Both the position numbers and the translations under genes were made by a program. Under the pieces are notes generated by a model. The model searched no databases. It was not told where the DNA came from and saw only the letters and a program-made list of their open reading frames with translations. From positions 25,817,205 through 25,881,204 of the forward strand of contig CM046850.1 of NCBI GenBank assembly GCA_025618425.1: a stretch of DNA of 64,000 nucleotides, read 5' to 3'. Shown piece by piece: positions 24,361-35,600 of this stretch (positions within the stretch are counted from its first letter, which is position 1; every line of letters starts with the position of its first letter). This DNA comes from Heliocidaris tuberculata (lineage: Eukaryota; Echinodermata; Echinoidea; Camarodonta; Echinometridae).

Positions 24361-24997
24361 AAGCCTGCTGTATTTAAACCCTTTAAAGGAATGTTGACAT
24401 ACACTTCCATGCATTATACACACACCCGCACGCACACGCACAACGCACATGAACGTACCCCAGGCACACAAATCACACACAAATCATTACCAATATATTT
24501 TACAAATAGTTGGTTTCATACAACAGGCGTCAATAAAATGCATTTATCGATTGGTTTAGTGGTTGGAAGGGTTTGTTATATGGTGATAAGGCATAGTAGA
24601 TTGAGTTCTTATTTTCCCGTATCTGTAAGTAAATTGGCATTTCTTTAAGACCTTCAGTCCACCGTTAACTAGAATCTTTGTATTCTATTTGTAAAGGTGA
24701 TCAGCTTTTAGTTGGGAACGAGAATTCAAAACCTGTTCTCACTTTAAAAGGCCACGAAGGTGTGAAGATGTTCTGCATTTCTACTGCATTCACGTATTCA
24801 TTATTTCGTGATTTTTATCTGTGAATTGCTTATGAATTCCAAAATATAATTTGCTTTATTTTGTTTCTCATTATATTTTCAGAACATATGACAGGTCCGA
24901 AGAGGTACATGTACATTGATTAAAGGACATCGAAGAAAGATACTCTATAGGTATATCTCATCAGGGGCGTTTCGACAACATCTGGAGGGTCGACGCC

Positions 24998-25864
24998 ATG
25001 TTTTCACATCACAAGAAACAGACTCTTGAAATACACCCCGACGATCCTGTCTTCCGGGCAGCATACCTGGGCAAGATTGAAATCGCAAGCGCCATACAGC
25101 CTTCTGCTGTAGTCAAAGCTGTTCAGGCACTATGGGAACGAGCCCACAAGATTGGCCCTGAGAAGCTTCCGAGAGTGTCGGTCACCCTTGGACCTCATGG
25201 CATCTTCATGGAGGACACGCGTCCGAAGACCAACCACCAGTTCCAGTTCAACCTAGGCCATATCTCGTACTGCATGGCGAACAAAGGTTATGGGTGTGTT
25301 TTCGCTTGGGTTGTAGCCGAACCTGGTAGACGTGGTAGCAATACAAGCGACACACAGGGTAATGGAAGCAGCGAATTCGATACAGAGGAGAAAAAACCGC
25401 GTTGCCACGCGATTGTATGCGACAGGGAAGATGTTGCGCGCGCCATGGCCTTGCTGATGACCGCATACTTCACCTCCGCTTACCGCGATCGCAAATTCAA
25501 AGAGAGGCGGGAAACACGAAAGCAAGTCGCCCGCGAGATGATGGACGAACTGGAAAGCAGGCTTCCGTCGATGCCGTCCGATGATGAGGTTTATCCTTCT
25601 CCCTCGAGATCCGACTCCCGGCAGTCTTCCACGAGGTCCAACAAGTCCAACAGTAGCGAGAAGGTCAGTCCCATTCATGCGATGGTGGCAAAGGCCTTTG
25701 GAGTGTCGCCTAAAGCACTTTCAGAAACGGACTCCATAGCGATGCGGAACACTGAGGAAAGGCTCAGGACTCTTCAAGTTGACCCAGAAAACATTAAAGG
25801 AAGAGGAGAGCTGGAGTCCATGTTTAACTGGGTTTCCAAAGGTGAAGAACATGTATACTATTAA
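24998..25864 (+). CDS. PTB/PID-domain protein, FAM43-like
   Basis: Predicted cytosolic adaptor of 288 residues; PTB domains bind NPxY-type tails or phospholipids (family knowledge), and the ligand here is unknown. The PTB fold covers about residues 16-165. It begins DPVFRAAYLGKIEIA. A middle block GHISYCMANKGYGCVFAWV matches the FAM43 pattern of V/I-S/T-Y-C-A then V-F-A-W-V. A further block RCHAIVCDREDVARAMALLM starts at Arg135. A Ser/Gly/Asn-rich loop (about 111-132) interrupts the domain before that block. The C-terminal half has an Arg/Lys/Glu helix and a Ser-rich low-complexity segment, then a conserved-looking tail ending SKGEEHVYY. The coding region lies in one exon; a splice acceptor (ATATTTTCAG, about 24882) suggests a 5' UTR intron. 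Context at the start (GACGCCATG) is good. FAM43 kinship is from recalled pattern, not alignment. Confidence 0.85.
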   Translation: MFSHHKKQTLEIHPDDPVFRAAYLGKIEIASAIQPSAVVKAVQALWERAHKIGPEKLPRVSVTLGPHGIFMEDTRPKTNHQFQFNLGHISYCMANKGYGCVFAWVVAEPGRRGSNTSDTQGNGSSEFDTEEKKPRCHAIVCDREDVARAMALLMTAYFTSAYRDRKFKERRETRKQVAREMMDELESRLPSMPSDDEVYPSPSRSDSRQSSTRSNKSNSSEKVSPIHAMVAKAFGVSPKALSETDSIAMRNTEERLRTLQVDPENIKGRGELESMFNWVSKGEEHVYY

Positions 25865-27455
25865 AAATCAATTTCTGGATTGTGCTGACTCTCTCAAAAA
25901 CATTTCGAAATCTTCCGATAAGTTAATTTTTCTAATATATTTCGATGTTTGCCAGTTTGATTGAAGAACTCTTAAGCATACTATATACTATAGTAATAAT
26001 TTTTTTTACTTTGCTCTTTTGTTAAGTGCTTTTTGAGAGGTGACTGGACCTTTTTTCCAAGTTTATCATAGTAATGAAAAAGTATAGGACTACATTTTAA
26101 GCAGTTAACTTTGCGGTTCCACAAACAAAATTACTTGTTACTCATTCGGCACGATGGACTATGCCATGGCAAAGGCTCTCGTCCGTCCATATTTAGGCAG
26201 TACTTTGTGTCCCTCAGTTTGTTGAGCTAGCCCTTGTATATGATTATTTTTGAAATTTTGGAATTTGGCTTCCTGGAATTGATATCACAATGCAGATTTA
26301 TGAACAATTCACTTGGAATAGCATCTACTTCTGATTTCCACTCTAGTTTGACTTGGCGCAGGAGTATAACGCTATTAACATGATTAAGTTCGGGATTTGA
26401 TTTCATGAGTTCACGGTCTCTATTTTGCTTTCGCTTAAAAGTAACATCAAGATCGAACTGCCAATATGAATTGTTCAAAATTTAAGACATTGAGGAAATA
26501 TTTACCCTACATTCCCAGGTGTTTGGAGTTGGACCACCAAGAAAATGACTAAAGTCACCTACAAACACTGACTGATATCTTTCGCTAAGAGGCAATTGGG
26601 TACGGCATTTTCCCTTGCTAGTGTTTACGAGACGCATCGTAAGATAAAGAAGTGCAATAGATGCAAATTTCACTTTTAGGGTAATAAAATATTACCTATT
26701 TGCCTGGAATTGTCCTCTATGCCTTTTCCATGAGTTTAAGCAGTTTATGAGATTTATGTATACCTGCAATTTAACATTCTTTGTTTTTCACTCAAAAAGT
26801 TTAGTAGACCGACCTTAAAATTCATATTGATTCGATTTCAAATCTCAAGTCATAACATCGAGAAAAAAATTATCTGAATAAAGTGAAGAAATGGCTTTTA
26901 AAAATGTTGCACAACCATTACACGCATGCTGTGCAAGTGTGCGTATAAGTCGTATAATGCTATACTCACGATATATTGTTCTGTTTTTGTCATAACTGTG
27001 TTCCTCTTAATATATATTATTATTATTATTATTGTTCTGACTATTTCTGTTATATTCGAACAAAATATTGATGGATATGTCAATGAAGTTCAATGAATAA
27101 ATACATACATACATGTTGAACGATTGTGGTAGCTGGATACGTGCCAAATATGTTTTGTTTTGTTTGTTTGCGTGTCTGGTTTGCTTTGTTTTGTCGCTGT
27201 TGTTGTTTTTCTTTTTCTTGAAAGTAACTTAGATAAGATTAATTTTTACGGTATCATTTGTTTTAATTTGCAGAATATTATTTGAATACAACACGTGTGC
27301 TCTAGGTACCCCTGCAAAATCTCATATTTTGTGGCAATTATTTATATTATCTCACTGATGTTCATTGAGACTTTGTTATATGGATACATGACCTTATTGT
27401 AATTGTTTTAATCACTCCTTTTATGCCAAGTAATAAAATAGTTTATTTAGGTATA
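25865..27455. other. 3' region of the PTB gene and intergenic DNA
   Basis: Begins with ATTAAA next to the stop codon (25861-25866). The rest is AT-rich, with a short (ATT)n at about 27015-27032. No gene or recognised repeat. Confidence 0.45.
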
Positions 27456-27774
27456 GGCCCGTATTCTCGAAAGGTGCCTAACTTAAGCCCCCGCCTAAGT
27501 GTGTAGATTTAGGCCACTGAATTATGGAGAGCCAAATGTCACCCTCTTTTGATCCTACAAACTCACCATAGTTCTGGGACTAAATACAAACACAAAAACT
27601 GACAGGGTAGAATTGGTTTCTGATGCTCATTTCATGCCATCAAATAGTTTTGTTTCTTTATTTGGTTACATAAATAAATTTACACGGGACTTAGGGGTTG
27701 GCGAATGGCCTTCCATAAATCAGTGGCCTAAGTTAAGCCAGGCTTAACTTAGGCCACTTTCGAGAATACGAGCC
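27456..27774. mobile_element. MITE, 319 bp, with 3-bp TSD (ATA)
   Basis: Termini GGCCCGTATTCTCGAAAG and CTTTCGAGAATACGAGCC are inverted copies, extending inward with CTAAGTTAAGCC-type words. ATA flanks on both sides (27453-27455, 27775-27777). PIF/Harbinger-like by duplication length (inference). Confidence 0.8.
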
Positions 27775-27777
27775 ATA

Positions 27778-28633
27778 GTTAACAGACATCTATACCCTAT
27801 GCTTTGAAATTAACACCATTGTGTTTTGATACTGAATCACAAACAAAATTTATTGATTTAAAAAAAACTTAGTTATTTTTACAAAACTAATGCTGCGTCG
27901 GCATGGACTTATTGGGAGATTCGGTTTGTATTACATGGTTATATGACACTTTTCTCTGCGTGTACCTATTTAAAGGGAAGTATAACCTGACTTTGCATCA
28001 CCATTCTGTGTGTCATTAAAATACGTATACAACGAATTGTATTGTCTCATGAGCCTCAGGCACACGACTGACACGAGTATCAACTCTCAATGAAATTCAA
28101 ACTAATTCCCTTTTCAGAGAATTTCTTAATACAATTGACATGATTGTGTAAATATTTGAAATCATCGTGATCATGCTGCTCCTTATAAAATGATATAAGT
28201 AATTTGCGTTATTCGAGTGTTACTGTTTGGTTATTTTAATTTTATCATTATATCAATTTTTGCTAATAAACAAAGTAAACCTTCATTGCTCCGTATTCCT
28301 GGGAGTCAAACTCAATCAATCGCTCATCTGGTGCCACGGGCGTAAATCCCAGGGGGAGGCCTGAGTAAACATCCCCCTCTTTTGAGGGAGGGGGGGGGGG
28401 GGGTGTCCTGTACAAAATAATACCCCACACTTTTCAAAGAAAAAGAAACACTTTAAAGTTGGTCAGTTGAAAATTTTTACAAAATTGATATAAAAAGGAC
28501 TCTTATAGTAGAATGAGTCAGATCCCCCCAAAAAATATCCCATTCATCTTCATTATTGAACTGTGCTTTCGGCGAGCACAATCTCCACGCCTGACTGTGA
28601 TCATCTATCCCCCCCCCCACCACCACCACCACC
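27778..28633. other. Non-coding; includes a G-rich hAT-like fragment
   Basis: About 28337-28410 begins CACGGGCGTAAATCCCAGGG and has a long G run, like the left ends of the hAT-like elements; no partner end was found. A (CCA)n run at 28618-28633 abuts the next element. Confidence 0.45.
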
Positions 28634-29282
28634 CAGGGGCGTCGCTAGAACATTTTGAATGGGGGGGGGGGGGTTGTGACACCCAAATTTGCCGACGAAA
28701 ATGCTGGACCTTAATCTATCCCCCACAAATAATAAACAAAGAAAATCACAGATGTAGAGATCTTGATCTTACGGTCCCATTTTCACAAGGGGGGCTGACG
28801 ACTTTTACCCGAATATCAACTTGTCAATTTCAAAATTTTTGAGAGCGAGCAATATTTTTTGTTTATATATATTTGTTACATACAGAAGTTACATAATTAT
28901 CTGGGAACCTCGCTGCCTAAATATGAGGATATTCTGCCATTTCGCTGCCCGAATATGAAGTTCTGGTTGCCCGAATATCGGAACTTTGAAAATCCTCGGT
29001 GGGGGGGGGGGGGGGGGGGGGCTGCAGCCCATTGCCGAGGAGGAACACATTTTGCCCGAATATTACTTTCCAGTGTTGTTTGCGAGCGAGCGAAGCGATC
29101 GAGCAAAAGTTGGCCAATTTTCCCTTCTTTTTCCTTCCTTCCCATTTCCTTTCCTTCTTTTCTTTCTATTTTGTTTTCCTTTCCTTTCCCTTTTCTTTCT
29201 TTTTTTTCTTTTCTTTTTTCTTCTCATCTCTCTTTTCTCCTTTTCCTTTTCTCTTTCCTCTTCCCTCTCCTGTTTTCCCCCT

Positions 29283-29325
<43 letters not shown>

Positions 29326-29410
29326 CGACAGAGGTGGCGCATTTGCGCAGCAATACTGAGTGGGGGTGTGACACCCCCACCCCACCCCCCCCCCTATAGC
29401 GACGCCCCTG
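28634..29410 (+). mobile_element. hAT-like element, 777 bp
   Basis: Perfect 14-bp TIR CAGGGGCGTCGCTA at the left, with its complement at the right end. The element contains G and C homopolymers, GCGAGCGAGCGAAGCGA and a long TTTTC/T tract (about 29120-29323). No matching 8-bp flank was found. Much of it is repeated in inverse orientation at 30678-31509. Confidence 0.75.
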
Positions 29411-30677
29411 CGGTACCACCACTCCTCGGAACGGATTGACGCCACTGTCAGGTGCCGTCCCAGGGCCGCACTTGGCAGCGAGATGCACCTCCATCTTCTA
29501 TCAGCTCATGTTCTGTCTTATGCGTAGCAAAGTCCGTGGGAAATTACAGTAGGTTTAATCAAAAGAAATATTTTTTAACAATTAAAAAAAAAAAAAAAAA
29601 ATCACCGTCGGGAAAGAACCTGAATGAATCTTGGCTAAGAGCTACTGAAAACAAACCTGATAGCATGATCTACTGTCATTTGCCTTTTCATTATTATTCT
29701 TTGTCGTTTTTAAATATTCATTTATTTCTTCCACATCTGAAGTAAATTACAATACATTTCCAATGAAAACTGATATATTTTAATAAATATACTCAATCAT
29801 CACAATTTATATCCTATCATAGACAACTCTTTGTCATGTTTCAGCCATCATAGCAATTTTAGAAACATATAGGCCTATTGTAGACACTATTGTATGCCGC
29901 ATAATAATATTAGTCATGACATAATGTAGACACTCTCGTATGCAAATTGAATAGAAGTTATTATATTTTTTAAAAGGGGGCAAATAAGCACCAAAAAAAT
30001 TTTTTAAAAAAAAGCGGAGAAATTGACTTCAGCTTTTTTGTAATCGATTACAACAGGCGCAATTATAAAGCAATGACAATTTGAGTGTAATTTGTTTTTC
30101 AAAAATCTCAACACATGATGCTTTTTTAACCAAAATATCAAAGGAAATTATAATTATATTAAGAATTAAGCAAAAAATCATGATTTAGTGCTAAATTTAT
30201 TAAATAATACGATATCATGTAAGTGTCACTAACAAAAATATTAAAATTTTAGCAAATCATAAAATATTTTGAGGGGCAAGTGTGGTTGGCGGCAGCCTAG
30301 CAATTATAATGACATTAAAAATAAAAATTATCATTAGCGGCATCGCTTGCATGTTTGCTAAAATTGAATTACATGTATTTGTATTGTAGATGGAATGTTA
30401 TACATACATTCGATCCATGCATCCTCTCTACCAAGCCCCCCCCCCCCCCCCTCCCCCCCCCCCCCCCCGACTCCCTCGTGTGCCCTCAGCCCTAGTCAAG
30501 TTTTTGTAGAAAGTTCTATGAATGGTACTAGGCCTAAATCTTCTGTGTAATTTTTCGGTCTTTTGTTTTGGTTTTGGTCTTTTACTTTTAATTCAAGCGA
30601 TTTACATGTGTGTACTTATTTCGTTGCTCATCAAATCCTGATTTAGGCATACCCGCCGTAAAATGAGCGGTAGGCCT
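29411..30677. other. Non-coding AT-rich DNA
   Basis: No gene. Poly-C tracts lie at about 30437-30468. Nothing else recognised. Confidence 0.45.
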
Positions 30678-31509
30678 CAGCGGCGTCGTCAAGGTTGGGG
30701 GGGGGGGGTGAGTAGAGTACCTTTATATAGGGGTGCAAATGCGCCTCCCCACTCTGTCGGCAAAAAAAAAAAAAAAAAAAAAAAAGAGGGGAAAGAAGGG
30801 AGAGGGGAAAAGGAAAGAGAAAGGAAAAGGAGAAAAGAGAAATGAGAAGGAAAACAAAAGGAAAACAAAAAAAAAGAAAAGGGAAAGAAAAGGAAAACAA
30901 AAACAGAATCAGAAAGAAAAAAAAGGGAAGGAAAAGGGAAGGAGAGAAAAAGAAGGTGAAACTGGCTTTTAAAAAATTTTCCTCGCTCGCTTTCAAAACC
31001 GCTGGAAAGATAACATTCGGGCAATGGGCTACAGCCCCCCCCCCCCCCCCACGAGGATTTTCAAAGTTCCGATATTTGGGCAGCAAGGTTTCCAAATAAT
31101 TATGTAATTCAGTACATAACTTTTGTACATTTTCACTTTGAAATCTTTAAAAGAATTTGCATGCTCGCTTCGCTCACTCGCAAAAATTTAGAAATTGAAA
31201 AGTTGATATTCGGGCAAAAGGCGTCAGCCCCCCCCCCCCCCCGCCTCCTTGCGTAAATTTGCACGTATGATCAAGATCTCTACATCTGCGATTTTCTTTT
31301 ATGTCTGTTATGCTTTGTAAATTGAAAATCTTGAATGATCCTTTTTGTTTGGATTTTGAATGAATAAATGAATTAATTTGAATTTGAAAAAAATTGGAAG
31401 CGAAGTTGTATGTCACACCCTAAAACTTTGTCGGCGAATTCGGGTGTCACCCACTCCCCCCCCCCCCCCCCCCCCCCCCCCAGTTCAAAATGTTCTAGCG
31501 ATGCCCCTG
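30678..31509 (-). mobile_element. hAT-like element, second copy, inverted
   Basis: The ends CAGCGGCGTCGTCAAGG and TTCTAGCGATGCCCCTG are related inverted repeats. Flanks GTAGGCCT (30670-30677) and GTAGGCCC (from 31509) agree in 7 of 8 bases if the terminal G is shared. The content mirrors 28634-29410: a purine run, a G/C homopolymer, and the words CAAAGTTCCGATATT and CAAGATCTCTACATCTG. Confidence 0.75.
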
Positions 31510-31718
31510 TAGGCCCTACTTTACTAGACTCCTTAAAATGTATGAAGGCCTTTATACTTTTCCTTATTTTTATTTTCAAGTAAAGAGGGTTAATCCCATG
31601 TAAATCTTCTCGACTTCGGCAAAAAGGGGGTCCGGACTTATGGACTTTATAGGCTTAAGCCTATATAAAAACCTACAGAATCATAGTGAACCATGCAATA
31701 CCCCCTCCCATGCAAGGA

Positions 31719-31853
31719 TAGGCGGATCCAGATGGGATCACAGTCCCGGAGGTCCCCCCCCCCCCCCCTCCCACTTAATTTTTCTCCGATTATTTTATTT
31801 TCTAGGCCTATAATTATTCCCTCCATTTTTATAAAATTCTGGATCTGCCCCTG
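31719..31853. mobile_element. Small hAT-like element or fragment
   Basis: The left TAGGCGGATCCAGATGG and right CTGGATCTGCCCCTG are approximate inverted repeats around a C homopolymer. No target duplication seen. Confidence 0.45.
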
Positions 31854-31930
31854 AGGCCCACGAATTAAGTTAGATATACATCCTGAAATTCACCCCTCCC
31901 GCCCCCTGAAGACACAACTTGATTTTAAGC

Positions 31931-32435
31931 TTAAAGAGGAAGTTCACCCCGAAGATCACTTGAGTTTAAAAAATGCAGAAAAAATTAAAAAAAATATTGG
32001 CGAAAGTTTGGAGAAAATCCGTTAAAGAATAACGGAGTTATGGACTTTTGAAGTTTTGATTTTGTGACGTCACATGCGAGCAGCTCCTCCATTATGTAAT
32101 GTGATAAATATTCCATAAAATACAGTTTTCTCAGAAAATTTAGAATATTTTCGTCTGTGCATTTGATATATTGTCAGAAATGCTATTCAATACTAGATTC
32201 TGAAAAGAAACAATATTAATTTATCGTGGAACGTAAAAAAAATGTGAATATATGGAATATTTATTACATGACCAATGGGCAGCTGCTCGCATGTGACGTC
32301 ACGAATCCAAAACTTTAAATACTCATAACTCTTTTATTATTTGACCGATTTTCATCAAACCTTCGCCAATATTTTTCTTTATTTTTTCTGCATTTTTTAA
32401 ACTCAAGTAATCTTCAGGGTGAACTTTCCCTTTAA
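31931..32435. mobile_element. Foldback element with two CRE-type palindromes upstream of BRCC3
   Basis: About 505 bp with long inverted arms starting TTAAAGAGGAAGTTCACCCC and ending with the near-complement. Each arm carries TGACGTCA (32065-32072 and 32294-32301), next to the inverted words CATGCGAGCAGCT / AGCTGCTCGCATG. It ends 168 bp before the BRCC3 start codon, so it may overlap the promoter region. Confidence 0.75.
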
Positions 32436-32603
32436 TAGAATCTCTCTTTTCACTGTCCATCTCGCCCTTACAAGTTTCGACCGCGGTCAAATCGGTCGAT
32501 TCTGGATTCTGCACTGTCTGTTTCCGGATTATGATCAGCGTCCTGAAATTAAAGACTGAAACTAAAGCACAACCTCCTTAATATTCATCATTGTTCTTGG
32601 AAG

Positions 32604-35600
32604 ATGACAGCTTCGGGGGTCTATTTAGCGGCTGATGCCTTTATGGTGTGCCTTACCCATGCTTTTTCGACTGAAAGAGAGGAAGTTATGGGTTTATGTA
32701 TTGGAGAGGTATGTTTACACAGTCCCATATGTTAAAGTTTGTGTTAGTTGAACCATGGAACAGCCCTTTTGAGCAGCTAGTCAAGTAAATATAATTTTGC
32801 TTCCAAAGTCTCATTAAGCATTGTCTGAATAATTGTGAAGATAGGATCATTTATTTTAATTTTACCATATACTACTGACGGTTGTTTTCTGAACAAATTC
32901 AATTGCTGATCCACCCAGCTTTTTGTTATGGCCTTCTTCCTCAAATTTCAAAAAGTGAACATGGTGGGAAATCATGGAGAAATTAAAAAGATGAAAAAAG
33001 TGCTTTTAGCATGGAATTAACAAAATAATGATGTAGATCTGGGCCTACATGTAGGTCTATACATTCAGAATAAGAGGTAGATCTAATGCAAATGAGACTC
33101 GAATAAATATATAGAACTTTAGTCTTTAGAAGTGTGTTGCAAGCTTTTATCGTGAAATCAAAGGCATCCCTTCATAATTGTTTCTACCGCATCCTTTGGC
33201 TTCATTAGGCCAGAGTTCAAAATGAAGAATTAAGCAAAATTTTTAAAACTTTGTCTATTCTGACAGTCCATTTTTTCTTCTGCTTATATGCCTTTTCAGA
33301 TTGACACCAATAAGATTGTGCACATAGTGTCTGTCATCATGCTGCGTCGTTCTGATAAGAGGAAAGACAGAGTAGAGATATCTCCAGAACAACTCTCGTT
33401 TGCAGCTTCAGAGGCAGAGATATCCTTTTGACCACCCTTGCAACTATGACTACGAGGTTATCTCATATATAGCAGAGTTCAACTCTGGGTGTATAGTTTG
33501 GATACTTGGGAGGACTACGTATGGGCAGGGAAAATCAAGGGTAGATCATACATGAGGTAGAGCAAAATAAGCAGGTATTATACTTCATTTTCATCTTGGA
33601 AACCCCAAATTTTGAGATTAATATTAGAAAAAGTACTTGTATCAAGTCATCCAGCTGTGTTGCAAGCAAATTATATTCCTATTTTGGCATATGAAAATCT
33701 GTGATGTAGATAGCAAGATTATACGAAATACAAATACCGGTACACCAAAAGTTTCCAGTGCAGAATTTTTGGTTAATTTGAATTATGTGGTCAGTATGAA
33801 AAAGTGCCTTGTTGAGCTTTGGGAGAAAGCAAAAGAAAAGGGGGGATGGGGCACTCACAATGAAATTTTCATCACTCATTTTAATATTAAAATATGCAAG
33901 TGGCTAAATAGCCTGATGTCAGCCAGTACATGTTCCCTGACAGCTATATTTACAGGTTGGCGAGAGAGATGAGCCGACCTCTGAGGGTAGTTGGTTGGTA
34001 CCATTCTCATCCCCACATTACAGTTTGGCCCTCGCATGTAGGTGAGTGAAACTTTTGCATAACTGTACAAACAGAGATAACTTGATGTTAGCTACATTTC
34101 AGCAACATCATCTGTATTTGTCGATAAAAGATGCCTGGAAAAAGACTCACACTGTACATTCACAAGTAGGAGGATGATTCACTATCCTAGTTCAGTATGA
34201 TTCCTACAGTTGTATTGTCATAAAGTAGAATTTTCAGCCTTATTTTTTTTTTTTAAATACTGGGCTAGCCAGTCGTTTTGCTCCTTTGAAACCCTCACAC
34301 AAGTTCTTGACATCTCCTCACCGGCCTGTTGTAGGAATTCACCCCAGTATAGCTCTGGGGTGTAACCTCATACAGGTATGAGTGTCTTATATTTGTTTTG
34401 TGTGTCAATCTTAGACGTCCAGACCGAAGCATCGTACCAGCTGCTTGATGAATGCTTTGTGGGTCAAATCTTCTCAAGCTTCAGCAACTCTACCAACATT
34501 GAACATGCCTTCAACTGTAATTGTGGGAAGTTCCTCTAGTATAGCTGCCTTATGTATGAGGATATCTTTGATAACCTCAAGAAAAACTTTTATCTCTGTG
34601 TTTAACTAGATGTCCAGACACAAGCATCATACCAGCTGCTTGATGAGTGCTTTGTGGGTCTTATCTTCTCCTGCTTCAATGATGACAACTCAACCAACCA
34701 AGGTCTGATCCAAGTCACATGCTTTCAGTCAATCAACCAGAGTCCTGAAGGAGAAGCACCTCAGTAAGATTTTCTTCCATTCTCCTTGTATTTTAAGATT
34801 TTATTTCTTTATTCATTGTTAGGAATTAGTTCTATGAAATTCCGAAGGTATTACCCTGTAATAATTTTGATGTCTAAACAACATAACCCTTTCAAGACAT
34901 TTGACCACATTTTGTGGTTCGGCCCAATAACTTTTGATTCAGAGCTCTAAAAATATACCAGATGCAAGAGTAGAAAGAGCAAAAATTTCTGCATGCACTA
35001 GGTCCATTTTTATTACATGACCATATTGCATTTGATGCCAGAATTTTTAAAAAGTAGAATAAGCTTTAAAATCCTTGAATTGACAACACATTGAGAGGTT
35101 TAAAATCATTGTTTTGTTTTTTTATCAAAATTGGCAATTTTTTTCAATTTTTTGACCAAGTTCCTAACCATGTATATTGTTTTCAAAGACATCACACCTT
35201 TTTAGAACCATGTAGCACGAAAAGAAATATATTGTTGCTAATTTGAAGAACAAAATGTGATCAATTTAACCCTTGAACAATTCCTTTTCTGAAAGGGTTA
35301 ACCAGAAAACTGGCAGCTGAATTTGCCACTACACGTCTTTGGAAGGTGTCTGAACCCATAGACATCCAAATTGTCACAGATTAAAACCTTCTGGTTGAGT
35401 CATTGAACTAATTCCTGATGATTTAAACCACCGTGATGATGTTTATCAACTTTATGTCTTTGTTCATTATTTCCGATATTATATTACGGTTGGTTGATAC
35501 ATGTACACTTTGCTTGAAATGATAATGTAAAATTTAGCTGTATTCTGAATGTTTGTAATGCTTGTTGGAGTTTTAAAATTTGACAAAGTTGTATACCCTT

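Noticed and set aside
25253..25678. 141-codon minus-strand open frame
   Set aside because: Antisense shadow of the PTB-protein coding exon.
28859..29494. Open frames of 140-166 codons around 29 kb
   Set aside because: They run through G and T homopolymers and a TTTTC tract of a hAT-like repeat; no family features.
33637..33972. 111-codon open frame overlapping BRCC3
   Set aside because: Its first part lies in the AT-AC intron; only the end overlaps exon 3, in another context.
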